A stretch of DNA of 64,000 bases from Pinus tabuliformis. Taxonomy: Eukaryota; Streptophyta; Pinopsida; Pinales; Pinaceae. Where the stretch lies: positions 710,808,866-710,872,865 of the forward strand of contig CM062810.1 of the NCBI GenBank assembly GCA_031772625.1. The letters are read 5' to 3'. The stretch's first letter is position 1. Every line of letters begins with the position of its first letter. Below the pieces are notes generated by a model. It was given only the letters and a program-made list of their open reading frames with translations, did not search any database and was not told the DNA's origin. The translations under genes and the position numbers were made by a program. Of the stretch, positions 49,271 to 61,015 are shown in pieces.

Positions 49271-50510
49271 AGACTATGATAAGTTATTCAAAATGAAGAA
49301 CCGATAGGATTGAGTATGGAAAATGGTTGAGACCATTTGAGGTTTGTAGAAAAGAACCAAAAGATAGGAATGTAAAATGTGCGTTATAGATCTGAATTTG
49401 TTGTAAGATTTTGATGAGGGCTGAGATTGTGAAAGGACTGAAACTATTAAAGGTTGTATGATGAAAAATAGAGGTTGAATAAGGGGAACAACAAAATGTT
49501 GCTTAAGAAGGTTGAGTAAGGATGAGTTGGGCAGAAAATCCAAAAATAGATCGATATGTATATTTGATATCTTAGATGTTGTTGATGTAAAAGACACATA
49601 TCTGAGTGTTGATATCAGATTTGAGGTTGTAGAAGAGTTGTTGAGAAAATTTGAAAATCTATGATTAGATTTGAATGTGAGAAAAGTGTAGTTGAGCAAA
49701 TATAAAGAAGTTGTAAACAGATTTGGGTGTGAGAGGAGAGTTGTAGAGTAGAGGAAGAGTTGGAATAAAAAAGGATGGTAGTATGAGAATGTCATATGTA
49801 TAGTGAGATATATGGCCGGTTAAAAGTTGAATCAGCGAGCGCGACAAATATAATTATGAAGATTAAATTGACAAAGTACTTGTGGATTTGAGTATGAAAA
49901 TGTTATGAAAAATGGATCTTCTAGGTTCTACAAGTTGGTGCCTAGACATGAGGGAGTTGGTGCTTCCTTTAGGTCACTTCTTGTAAAACAACTTGGGGGT
50001 TGGCGCCTCGTACAAGTGGGTGCTTGCAAATCAGGGAGTTGGTTCTTCCTTTAGGTTGGTTCTTGTAAAGCAACTTGGGGATCGATGTCTCCTGCAAGTG
50101 GGTGCTTGTAAATTAGGGAGTTGGTGCTTCCTTCAGGTCGATGTCTGTAAAACATTTGGGGGTTGGTGCCTCTTGCAAGTGGGAGCTTGCAAATCAGGGA
50201 GTGGTTTCTTCCTTCTCGTTGGTGTTAATAAACATAATGTAACAACATGTTGGAGCTTTCATTTTCATAGATAACTAAAAGAATAATGGCGGTTTTCACC
50301 CTTTATGGGTTTCCACATACATTTGGCATTTCTATGTGTTACATATTATGTGTGTGTTTTTTATGATGATGTTGTGTGATTCACGAGTTGTTTAAATGGT
50401 TGATTGCTAAATGAATTGAAATAGTGTGTATTGGCAATAATTGTTAAAACTGGTCATAACACTAATTCATCCCCCCTCTTAGTATTATGTCAATTCCCAA
50501 TAGGTTTCTA
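49271..50510 (-). repeat. Interspersed repeat related to 6,950-7,420, inverted
   Basis: On the minus strand it starts ACCTATTGGGAATTGACATA, runs through a G-rich tract and GTGGAAACCCATAAAGGG followed by TGAAAACCGCC, then diverged tandem units of about 75-80 bases (50,200-49,930) with GGAAGCACCAACTCCC. A C/T-rich tract continues to 49,274. It shares parts and order with 6,950-7,420 on the plus strand. A 173-codon frame at 49,795-49,274 is low-complexity Phe/Leu/Ser/Thr-rich and looks like chance. Confidence 0.55.
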
Positions 50511-52369
50511 TTACATACACACACTGAAACTAGTGCATAGTTCCTAAAACACTCATTTCCATCCTTAAAGCATGACTTCAATATGGAGACCTACCCTTGG
50601 TGTGTTAAACCTTTGAATTGGGACCATGCCCTAATCCTAAGCATAATATTCCATACAAGGGCATGTTTCATGGTCTAAGGACCCATGCATGGTCCATGTG
50701 CCTTAGAAGTAATTATCTACGGCCCAAGTCACAGCGAAACGTTGGCTTTATAACATGTCTTAGACAAGGATACCCTCTTCATTAGTTTTCCAAAATTTGG
50801 AATTGTGGTCTTATCCCACTCTTATACTAAAGAATCCATCAAAAGATTAAGCATAACTCATAGCCTTTGTCTCCATTCATGGCCAATGTACCTTCAGGGT
50901 CAAGCCCCTAGATTTTACTATGAATACATGTCTTGAGAACCACCTTAGTGTGCCAAACCATTGAATCAAACTTTTAAAACTCTCTTGAACATTAAGAGCA
51001 TAAGAGACTCAATTTTTTAATGCCATTTACATTTTATATAATATGTTGTAGCTCATTTCTTCTAGAGATTAACAATAATTATTAGTATATTTATAAGTTA
51101 CACCCTATGTATTAAGCATAATATAGTTTTAGAAAAATAGAAAAATCGTAGACAAAAAGTTGAGTGAATTTTATGACATGATATCCATCACTAATTTTGC
51201 CAAAGTAGTAATGATATGTAGTCAATCTAAACCATCTTCTACGATGAGTGTGAGTCAGGTAGTCTCATAGTTCAAGGAGGCTATTAAACAAGAGGGTTGG
51301 GCTTCTATTTCAATTTCAAAGGAGATTGGTAATACAAATAGTTATTTGTTGGGAGGCTTGGCCTATTTACTCATGGATTCAAGTGGACGTAGAATAGAAT
51401 GAAGTGATATTAACAACTTTAACATTTCTCAAATAAAACAATAAAATTACAAGTTGTTGATATAAATTGAATCAATGTTGATAGAGAAATCTAACCTAAA
51501 AAAAATTCCTTTAATGATATAATTTAGATTATGGAAATACATTAGGTCATAATTTGAGTAATCTTTTATTAAAATAATTATTTGATCGTTGACTATTAAT
51601 TATGCCTTTTAAATTTTAATAGATTTAATATTTTTATAATATTTATATGTTTTAATTGAATAAATATTTTACATTTTAAATTCAATGATGTGAACTTTTA
51701 AATTTATCATTTCTTAAAATTAATTTAACTTTATTAAATTTTGAAATTAAATCATTTGAATTTGTAAGAAAACATCACATCCCGACAAAAGTACTAATGA
51801 CAAATTATACTCATGTTCATGGAGAAAAACTTTCTAGATCTTAATCAAAATTAAGTATTTCGAACAATCAATTAATATCATATCATATTGAAAATTGGGA
51901 TCTTTCACCTATGATAATGATATAAAATTCCAAATTTATATTTAAAGATTAAATTTTTATAATTTTTCAGTACTAAGTGGATGGGACCGATGAGGGCAAA
52001 AGCATTTCACAGTTTCTTTGTTGGAATTACTTCAGCTATTTTCATGTCAAACATAACTTTTGTCATGTCAAACATAGCGGAAATGATTACTCTGGTTAAA
52101 TGGTGCATGCCAAAGTTTTGTAACTTAATTTTATTTTTATTTATTTATTTTTGCATATTTTACTTGTCGTAGTTTAATCAGATTGTTTTTTTTCTGAAAA
52201 TCATAGAAATTTTGATAAATTTGACAGGAATTTTTTTAGATCCAAGTTATACTTGTCAAACTTCAACATTTTGAGCACTATAGAAGTTTTTTATGGTGCT
52301 GAAGCGAGAGTACTTTAGAGGTTTTTGATGGTGCTGAATCTATTTCTACTATTAAAAACATGATTCAAA
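50511..52369. other. AT-rich spacer
   Basis: Very AT-rich from 51,000 to 52,250, no recognisable coding. Two 33-35-base tandem units (52,273-52,307 and 52,308-52,340; 'ggtgctgaa' at each end) lie just before the fold-back at 52,370. Confidence 0.5.
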
Positions 52370-52430
52370 CACTGCTACTACAAAAAAAATTGAATTTTTT
52401 TTACCCAGATTCCAACCACTTTTAGTAGTG
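52370..52430. repeat. Small fold-back element with CACTA-like ends
   Basis: The 61 bases begin CACTGCTACTACAAAAAAAA and end TTTTAGTAGTG, so the reverse complement begins CACTACTAAAAG. Such ends are typical of plant CACTA transposons. The inner part is too short for anything but a remnant, and no 3-base target duplication is evident. It sits four bases outside the MULE target duplication. Confidence 0.4.
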
Positions 52431-52434
52431 TCCA

Positions 52435-52443
52435 CAATTCCTC
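52435..52443. repeat. MULE target-site duplication, left copy
   Basis: CAATTCCTC, repeated exactly at 62,157-62,165. Nine bases is the duplication length made by Mutator-like transposases. Confidence 0.9.
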
Positions 52444-52482
52444 GGCAACCAATAGATCCCATGCTATTGGGCCATTAATGCC
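52444..52482 (+). repeat. MULE terminal inverted repeat, left
   Basis: Starts GGCAACCAATAG and ends TTAATGCC. It includes ATCCCATGCTAT (52,456-52,467), which recurs inverted at 52,501-52,512, so the left end can fold into a hairpin. Confidence 0.85.
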
Positions 52483-52541
52483 CACCCCCATCTTATGTCT
52501 ATAGCATGGGATTCGTATGCAGCACCATACCCATCCCCCAT

Positions 52542-52631
52542 GCTGCGAATACGACCGAGATTTCCGGCTTTGCTGCGAATACGACCGAGATTTCCGGCTT
52601 TGCTGCGAATACGATTGAGATTTGCGGCTGG
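52542..52631 (+). repeat. Subterminal 30-bp tandem repeats
   Basis: Three copies of a 30-base unit (GCTGCGAATACGACCGAG plus 12 bases; 52,542-52,571, 52,572-52,601, 52,602-52,631). The first two are identical apart from their flanks and the third has a few changes. They are CpG-rich and lie between the inverted repeat and the TATA-like site, so they could be transposase binding sites or promoter elements (inference). Confidence 0.85.
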
Positions 52632-52639
52632 CATTTACG

Positions 52640-52838
52640 ACCGGATCGCCGCGTATCTACCACGTTATAATTTTCCCGCCGTCTGATAGCTGAATTCCGC
52701 CTTTTAAATAACAGCGAAAGGGCGAAATCGACCATATCCATTTCTGCGTCTGCGTTTTGAAACCAGTCTTTCTCAGAGCTGAAGCTGCTTACTCCGACCG
52801 CGTACTCAGACCTACTGCTGCGTGCTCAGCCCTGACAG
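52640..52838 (+). promoter_or_regulatory. MULE transposase promoter and 5' untranslated exon
   Basis: A CpG-rich tract contains a TATA-like TTTTAAATA at 52,702-52,710. About 30 bases downstream a transcript could start and continue to a strong splice donor CAG|GTAAGT at 52,838/52,839. A second donor, TAG|GTAAGT, lies near 52,934. The acceptor TTTTTATAG ends at 54,840, eleven bases before the transposase ATG. With the first donor the leader would hold a small upstream frame (ATG 52,757) that ends at TGA 54,846-54,848, just before the main ATG. The 2-kb leader intron contains no other coding. Confidence 0.55.
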
Positions 52839-54851
52839 GTAAGTTTATTCTGTTAGCATGGATTCGCAGATCAAATTCCATAGCTCGCCGCCTTTTCAAT
52901 TTCTTTTTTTCCATGATGAATCTAGGTAAGTGCACTATTGATTGTTTTATAATCTACATGGTTTGTCTCATAGCTTCAGTTTCTTCAAGAAGAAGAAACC
53001 GAGTGACCTGTGGGTTTCGTTCTTTGGGGTTGATCCACTGTTGCACTTTAATAAATATGCAAACGACCAAACGAATTATAAAAGTCTACGATGCACGATT
53101 TAATAATTTCAGGGTTTATCAACGTTATATATTGACATTTCTGGAAAAGCAAATTAGCACAAATATGTTTGGTTTCAATAGCACAAATACGTTTGGTTTC
53201 AAGAACCTTTCCTGCGTAATTTATATATGTTTCGATGTGCTTCGGTTAAAAAATAATAAAATTTACTACTTATTGTTATATATTAATTAATACTTGAGTT
53301 TTAAGGGTCACGATAAGTGGAATAAAGTCATATGTGAAGTTTTTTTATGATGCGAAGTTTTTGATATTGTTGTTTATCGAGTGTTTAGTTTTAGTTTACT
53401 AATTTATCATTAACGAAATTAACGAAATCTGTTGAAGTATTCCAAGTTTCCGTGCTTTCATTATATATGAAGTATATTTATAATAATAATATAAGGAGAT
53501 AAAGTTATAAGTTAATGACTTACAAATATATGTAGAGTAATAGATTTTTTTTGGTGGACTATCAATAAATTATTTTTTTAGTATCCAAATTTTATCTACC
53601 CATAATGATGTAAGCTAAACCAATAACCCTAAGTAATGTAAGTTTTTACTTATTCAAGATATAATTTTGTTTTTTTAATTGAACACTACATATTTGTGAA
53701 TGAAAGTTTATAGCTAGCCTCTTAAGAGAAACGAAGTGTGACATCGTTTTTAATTTGTTTTTTTATTTTTCACAAGTCACATAACTTAAGTGGTCCATAA
53801 TCCACACATATTTTTTTACTAACCAAAGCATTTTTACTTCATTAGGAGTGGGACTTTGAACAAAGGGCATCAAGTTTCAAGAGCTTTTGTTCATAGTTTA
53901 TTTGAGCTTACTTTTTCACACCATAAGTGAAGGAAGACACCTAAAAGCAATCATAACTTGAACAAACTAAATTTCCCCACAGGGGCCATAAAATAATTTA
54001 TTTTGTACAAATTGAAATATGTTCCGAAAATACTCTTGTTAATATCTAAATGGAAATTTTGTTATACTAAAATGGAAATAATTCACGTATTTGTCATTGA
54101 GATTTTGAAATTTGTTACCAAATGATATAGAACCGGTTATGGTTTATTAAGTTTTATGTCTTAGGAGCCAAATCAATGTTCTTAACATTTATTTATAAGT
54201 GGAGAAAGAAATACAACTAACACATTTTAATAAAAGCACACACATATTGAATAAATAAATAACCTACCGAGTTCATCAAATGTACCGACAAAAGTAGGAT
54301 TCTAATTCTTACAACTAGCCGCAAAGTTTATATCAATATATATCAAAGTAAAAAAAAATTACTTCCAAAGCTTGTGTTTTTGAAAAACAATATGTTTGAT
54401 TAGAAAAGTTCAATGAAACTATTGCAACCATATAAATTAGATGACTAGTAAATAATAGATATCAATTCATAATCAATAACAATAGACACTACTTTAGCAT
54501 ATCTCATTTTATTAAGATTTAAAAAAACATAAAACCCAACTAATCTGTAATTGTATTTCCCTTCGACCCCTTCCACCTCAACCACTCATCACAAGTTGTA
54601 CCATGAGACCAACATGGTGACACCACCTCCACAAAGACATCATATGTCATACATGGTTAGTCTAAATTTGTATGAAATCTATAAGTTGATTAATGACCCA
54701 AATATTACCTTTACCAAAGTGGTTTACCTGAAAAGTATAAAATAGTTACCTAAAAATGTGATTGCTATTCTTAGTGATATGCATTAATCAAGACCATAAT
54801 ATCTACTCAAACCAAATTATTTTCGATGCAATTTTTATAGGTATTTGAAGA

Positions 54852-57800
54852 ATGAAGAAGTGGGAGAGGATTAATCAGTTGGAAGTTGAAGACCCGGAGG
54901 ATATGATTGAATTTTCAGCAGAAGATTTAACATGGACAGAGATTAATGGGGACCAAGTTGCAATTATTCCATATTGTCGACTTGATGATTTTATAAGAGG
55001 AGAGGAATCGAGTGAACGGGCACCCACTCAATTTCTTCTTGCTTCTCAACGAAGTAAAAAAGCAGAGGATATCCGACAAACATATTTTTCAACATATCTG
55101 GAGTACATGATGTGAGTCTTTATATCTTTTTTCAATATATGTATAATTCTTTTCAATATGCATAAATTTTATATCTAATTTGTTGTAAATGTTTTATATA
55201 TAGTTATTGGTGTGCATATGGTCCGAAGTGCAACAACAGAATTATGAGTGCATCCTCAGATCAAAACAAAAAACACAATCAACGTGAAAGTATTAAAGTT
55301 GGTTGCCAATGTCACTTCATTGTGCGGCGACTTCAACTTAGACCAGATGATGCTGTAATAATATATACTGCATGTAGGCATATTGATAAATCCAATGTTG
55401 TTTGTCATGGAAAAGATGCAATCGGTAGGCCTATGAGATTCTGTTATGCACCACATTTAACAAGGGATATGCGATCTATTGTCCAACATTTAATCCAAAG
55501 AGGTTTTAATGTTACAATGATATGGGATAAGTTCATCTCTGATGTGAAGGATGGATTCGGTGAGTTATACACAGGGACATCTCGAGATACATACATGACA
55601 AGACAAGATATATTAAACATTTACAATGATACCATAAGGCTAGAGTATGTTAAAGATCAAAGTGATCCAATCAGTGTAGAATGTTGGTATAAGGAACACG
55701 CTGAGAGCTTTTTCTTCTACCAGAAACAAGATCTTGCTGAAAACATCCCTTTTATCATAGGCATACAGACAAAGTGGATGCGTTCAATGATGCTAAAATA
55801 TTCTCACAACAATATAATCTCAATGGATTCAACATTTGGTACAAATAAGTACGGGGTGAGTACAAAATTACCCTAAATCTAATTCATTTATTCAACACCA
55901 TTTTAATGCTTGTATCTTATATAAATATAATTATGTACTTTGTTTGTAATGTAGTATCAACTTTACACTTTAATGGTCTTCGACAAACATCACAATGGGG
56001 TTCCAGTAGCTTGGGTGATATCATCACGCAATACTATAGTTGATATTTGTAAATGGATGTCAACTCTCTTTGCCATTGGGAAGAAAGAGCAACCAGATTG
56101 GCATGTTAAAGCCTTCATTACAGATGATGCTACTGCTGAAATTGAAGCATTAAGGTGATGTGTTTATTCTTTTTATAAGAGACATAAAAATATTCTTAAT
56201 GTATATTCTCTCTAAAAATTATGTTATTCCAGGTCTTCAATCAACTGTACAATATTATTATGTGTGTGGCATGTTCGTCGTGCATGGTTGAAGAATGTTG
56301 GAAACAAAGTCCAAGGAAGGGAAAACCAAATCCGAATTTTCCGTGCTTTAGGAGAAATCATGCACACATGTGCAGATGATGAATCTGTAAAAAAGGCAGT
56401 TGAAAATTTATTTGAAGGATTCAGTGACCATACAAAGTTTTTGGAATATTTTAAAGCAACTTGGTTAGCCAACAACAAAATATGTAAGTTTCTTATAAGT
56501 GGCTTTAATGACTCTTTTTTGCATGTCATATGTATAGTTATTAATTCATAACCAATAAATTTATTTCTACAGATATGTGGGCAAAAGTGTACAGAAATTT
56601 TCCACATTCCAATCAAAATACAAATAATGCAATTGAGTCTTACCATCGGTATATCAAGCAGAGGTACCTAAGTGAGAAAAACAATGCATGCCATAGGCGG
56701 GTTGATTGGTTGATTTATGTGTTGTTGACAAAGGTTGTATTATATTACAATCATATGCAACGTTTAAAAGAAGCTGGTTTTGTACGACCCAGAAAAATTG
56801 AGGAACAGTTGAATTCATCCAGGTGTAGAGCTAACCAAATCCCAAATGAAGATTGTGTGCCTGATGAAAAGAGTAACAACGATTATTGGGTTCGTAGCCA
56901 AAATAACAATACTCGTGATATTTGGTACAATGTCATATATAAAGATTCCACTCTACACTTTTGTAATTGCAAGTGGGCCTTAAATGGAAACATCTGTAAA
57001 CATGTATTGAAAGTTGAGATGTTGGCAAGTAACATTAGCTTGGGTGAAAATGTATTCCCTAATGTCACTAATCCTACTACAGAAATTCCTAGAATTTTAT
57101 TTGATTTGAATGAGTCACCTATATTGGGCCCAGAAATCCAAACAGAGCTTCTACCATGCTTTGATTCTCCTCCCATTCTAAATTATCATAATGAAACAAG
57201 CAATGATAATTTAGATAATTTCTCATATAATGTTGAAACGACCAATGTACGACCAGATAGTGCATTATTTGAAGATGATGAGATGAAACGTGTTAACTCA
57301 TCAACTCATGAGAAATTGAGATCCATAATACCTACAAATTTGGAACAGGCATATGCATTAAACAACTTGGTAGACAAAGTATGTCAAGAATACAACAAAA
57401 TGTTTTTCAATACTATAACTCCATCCAAGATCACTACCAAGAGAAAACATAGTTTCTTGAGCCCAGTCAATAAGAAAAGGTGTTGTGGTCACAAGTCAAA
57501 TGCAGGGAAAGATAAACTACAATTTGAAAGGGTTGGACGAGTTCGTGCAAAAAAAAAGAGCATGAATGAACAACTGGAGTTGTCTTCTCAACGACAAAGA
57601 ACTGTGGACCACATGCCTGAGTTAGTGCAACATTCTATTATACACAAAAATGGTAAATCTGATGTTATGCATTTTTTCATGTGAAATATGATATACTATC
57701 ATTTGCAATGCATAGGCATAACTATATGAACTTTTTTTGTTGTTACAGTTGACAGGCCAACTTGTCGACTCCAATTATTTGATGAGCATGTCGATGAAAG

Positions 57801-58053
57801 AAACTATAGCATTGGGAGCACTTCTCCAATCAGTACTATCCCAATTCCCTCCCCGAGGGTGCTTCCCCCTATTGTACAACCAATGGGGATGTATTGTCGG
57901 CCACACCCACCACCTTTTTCCTTCATAAATTCTCCCATGCCTATAACCGACTCCCCAAACCCTTCCCAATTCCCACCCCTCCCCTTTAACCATCCGCCCT
58001 TCTCATTGTTCCAATCATCCACCCTCAACATTCCAATTTCCCCCCTATGGTGA
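54852..58053 (+). CDS. MULE transposase, six coding exons, 915 aa
   Basis: Exons 54,852-55,111, 55,204-55,855, 55,955-56,154, 56,233-56,483, 56,573-57,652 and 57,749-58,053 all have GT-AG introns of 77-99 bases and keep frame to TGA. The acidic N-terminus is followed by a probable zinc-binding module (C90, C96, C121, C123, H146, C154, H155), resembling the FAR1/WRKY-GCM1 type. The transposase core has the DDE set: D295 in SMDSTFGTNKYG, D361 in FITDDATAEIEA, the CVWH motif (C381, H384), and E476 in NNAIESYH. A SWIM finger follows, C585, C587, C596, H598 (CxCx8CxH), then a basic region and a Pro-rich end. The role is to bind the element's ends and cut and paste it. No interruption was found. 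A domesticated, FAR1-like host role is the alternative, but the transposon ends favour an active-type transposase. Confidence 0.85.
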
Positions 58054-59579
58054 TCGCTCGCCCTAGGGTTATTCCCACTATCGTACAACCAATAGGGATG
58101 TATCATCGCCCCAACCCACTACATTTTTCCAATTTTTCTCCCACCATGCCTTTATCCATCACCCCTGAACCATGCCTATATCCATCACCAAGTGCTCCAC
58201 CATCTACCCAGGAAGGGCAGTCTTCTCCATTGCCTTAGATCTTCATGGTGAGAATGAGTAGTTGACCAAAAACTTATCATTAATTAACGAAATTGATTAT
58301 ATGCATTTTGGATTTTACAACTAATTGGTTATTGAATTTTTGAAGCAATATCACTTTGGAAATGCACTTGGGAGTGCCAAGAGTGGCGATGGTGACTTAT
58401 ACACCCAATTTCTAGATCAGTCGTGAGGCGGCATTTCCATAATGTCATTCATGGGCATGAACTTCCATTATCTATGTTGGGAATGAAGTTCCATTTTGTA
58501 GAAAAGAAAAATGTATAACTAGACAAATTTGGAATACAAATACATGAATTTGAACTTGTGTGTATGACAATGTCTTCATTGACTTTTAAATTCATGATGT
58601 GGATTTGATGTTATATTCTATCAATGTTACATCAGGTTTGAGGAATGTAGTTAGAATGGATTTATTTGTTTCATGTACAAGTTATCAAGTTTGCAAGTTA
58701 AGTTACTTTTATATTTATATCTTACTCAATGTTGCACGCATGAAAAAACATATCATTACCAAGGAACTTTGCTTAGTTATAATAATAGATGTATCATGTA
58801 CATGAAGAGAGCATATATATGGATTTAGATTTATTTTAATTTTTTATTTATGAAAAAGAAAACTAAAGTTGAATTTATGAAAAAGAAAAGTACACTATAC
58901 ATGCCATATAAGAAAATCTGCAAAAATAGATAATGATTTGAGCCTTTACCACTTAACTACTAACATTTAGAGATGAAAAATTTATTGATAAGTGGTGTAG
59001 TATTATTTAAGTTTTATATATATATATATATATTAACAATTCATTTATTTATCTTTGGAGCCCTGTAACATAATGTACACAACTCAATGCAACATAATGT
59101 CTTACGTAAATTCCATTAGGTAGAACAAATTAAGTATCCTATTGAACTTTACAATACCTTATAGAATATGTGCCACATGTCAAGTTTAGGTAGCTCAGAG
59201 TGGATAGAGACAAAGAAAGCACAATTGAGAGGGTTTACATTTTGTAATAGCCCATGGACCACATGTCTCAGGTAACTACATAGATAATGTCTTCTCCTTT
59301 GCACTTGCATTATTTCAATTCGAGATAAAAGAGGACATAGTAGATTCACCTTTCGAATGAATTTTCTTTTGAAAGGGTTTTCCAGAAAATAATTGGCATT
59401 CATTGTGGTTTGTGAGTGATTGTGAATACTTTTCTTTATTTTTCACATTTAATTTATTGCATACATAAACAACAAAATTGGTAATAAGGGATCTAGAATC
59501 TAAAGGAATTAACCCTTCATAGTATAGATTTATATTTAAGTAACATATATGTTTTGATGGACTATCTAGTGGAATATCC
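58054..59579. other. MULE 3' region, non-coding
   Basis: The first 190 bases (58,054-58,240) repeat the DNA of the last coding exon. The segment encoding 'PIVQPIGMYHRP' parallels the coding segment 'PIVQPMGMYCRP' about 206 bases upstream, but in another frame. The rest is AT-rich with no recognised feature apart from a TA run near 59,018-59,034. A transcript end cannot be fixed. Confidence 0.5.
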
Positions 59580-61015
59580 ATGATAGTTTATAGATCAACT
59601 ATGGTTAAGGACCTAATGTACATGAACAAGATAAACAACATGGATGATAAGAGAATCCCCCAAAAAAATTTGAACTCTATCCATTACTATCAACACCTTA
59701 AGCAAAGATGGCATCAAGATGATGTGTTGGTTAAATCATTAGGGAATATAGCAGGATGTCATCCTACCCATACGGACAATATTAAAAATATAATTGTATC
59801 TAAATTTAAAGAGGATTTGTGGTGCAAAGAAGAGTTAGACATTAAAAGGAAGCCAAGATATTACGAGGGAGTAACTCGGATTCTAAAAGATCAAAAATAT
59901 CTTTTAGTTCTAACTAGTATAAAAAGAAATCAACATTACTAAAACAAGAACCAACTCCCATGAACTACATAACTACAATGGTCATTGGGAAAATTCCTAA
60001 AACCGTGGGATGTAAAAATTTGTCACCTTTGTGATGGTTGAAGATGAAAATCAATTTCTCAAATTAAAACTCATTTACCTTTCTAACCTCCCAAATCTAA
60101 AAAACTATGATAATCTTGGAATGCTTCTCTTACAACTTTTAAAGGATAAAAACAAGATTTCAATGAATTTAAATAAACTTTCCCTTTTAAAAACAAAATT
60201 TTTAAAAAATTTAAATAATCTTGGTTTTTAAAAATGAGATAAACTAATTTTGATCTCAATGAACATGAATTATCATTATTATAATCACATTAACATAAAC
60301 ATTATTATTTGGTATTAATATAGATACCATTATTTCCATGATTAAAATCTATTCTTTATATTCAATGTATTTCTTCTTTATAAAAAAAATGATAATAATA
60401 AATGAGATTTAAATAATAAGCTTGATGTCTATGTTGAATTTTGTCAATTTTTTTTATAAATTATATATAATTTTTTTTATATAAAATTATATCATATCCA
60501 TATGTCAATAATTATTATTTATAAAAAAAAAAAAAAATTAAATTATTATAACATTTTAATTAACTTATAATCTTTAATTCATAAATATGTATTTTAAAAT
60601 ATTTTAAGTAATTGTAAAAATAATTATTTTTTATTAAATATAAATTATATTTTATAACATATTATTTTAAAAAACATAAAAGTTTAACAAATATGATACA
60701 AACAAAAACCAAATTCAGATTGAATTGACACGTACGATCGGAATGTAATATTTAATGCTATTGCCGAGACTCGCTATTGCCGAGACTAGCTGGGAAGATA
60801 GAATCTGTCAATTGTGCGATACTCAGAGGGTGGAGGATGAAAACACTTTCTTTTAGATTGTCCAACCCTTACTCACATCTGCTCTCATTTCCTTAACATT
60901 TGTCACACTTCCAATCTTCTTGACTTGTTAAGTCAGCCCAACTATAGTGATTTTGGTGTGCTTCTTTCCTTTTTTTCTAAGCATGGAAATAAGATTTTGA
61001 ATGATTACAATTAGA
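59580..61015 (+). pseudogene. Decayed LINE ORF2 C-terminal pieces
   Basis: A plus-strand tract (59,580-60,230) carries protein-like parts: HYYQHLKQRWHQDDVLVKSL and KRKPRYYEGVTRILKDQKYL, then a part reading IRTNSHELHNYNGHW and 'MVEDENQF'. A second piece (60,810-61,012) reads CDTQRVEDENTFF and LDCPTLTH. The order 'Arg/Ser-His-Leu ... Cys..Cys ... VEDE.HFL..CP' matches the zinc-binding tail found after the reverse transcriptase of some LINEs. The two pieces overlap in content, so two old copies may be present. Both are broken by stops and shifts. No RT core was found. Confidence 0.4.

Noticed and set aside
49274-49795. 173-codon minus-strand frame
   Set aside because: Composition is almost only Phe, Leu, Ser, Thr and Asn from C/T-rich repeat DNA; no domain, no family likeness.
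52757-53290. 177-codon plus-strand frame at the left of the MULE
   Set aside because: It runs across a strong splice donor into AT-rich intron DNA; only the first 27 codons could be in a transcript, and they look like leader.
54852-58053. FAR1/FHY3-type host transcription factor as the identity of the spliced gene
   Set aside because: Domain order is similar, but the gene lies inside intact MULE ends with a 9-base target duplication, so a transposase is the simpler reading; domestication is kept only as an alternative.
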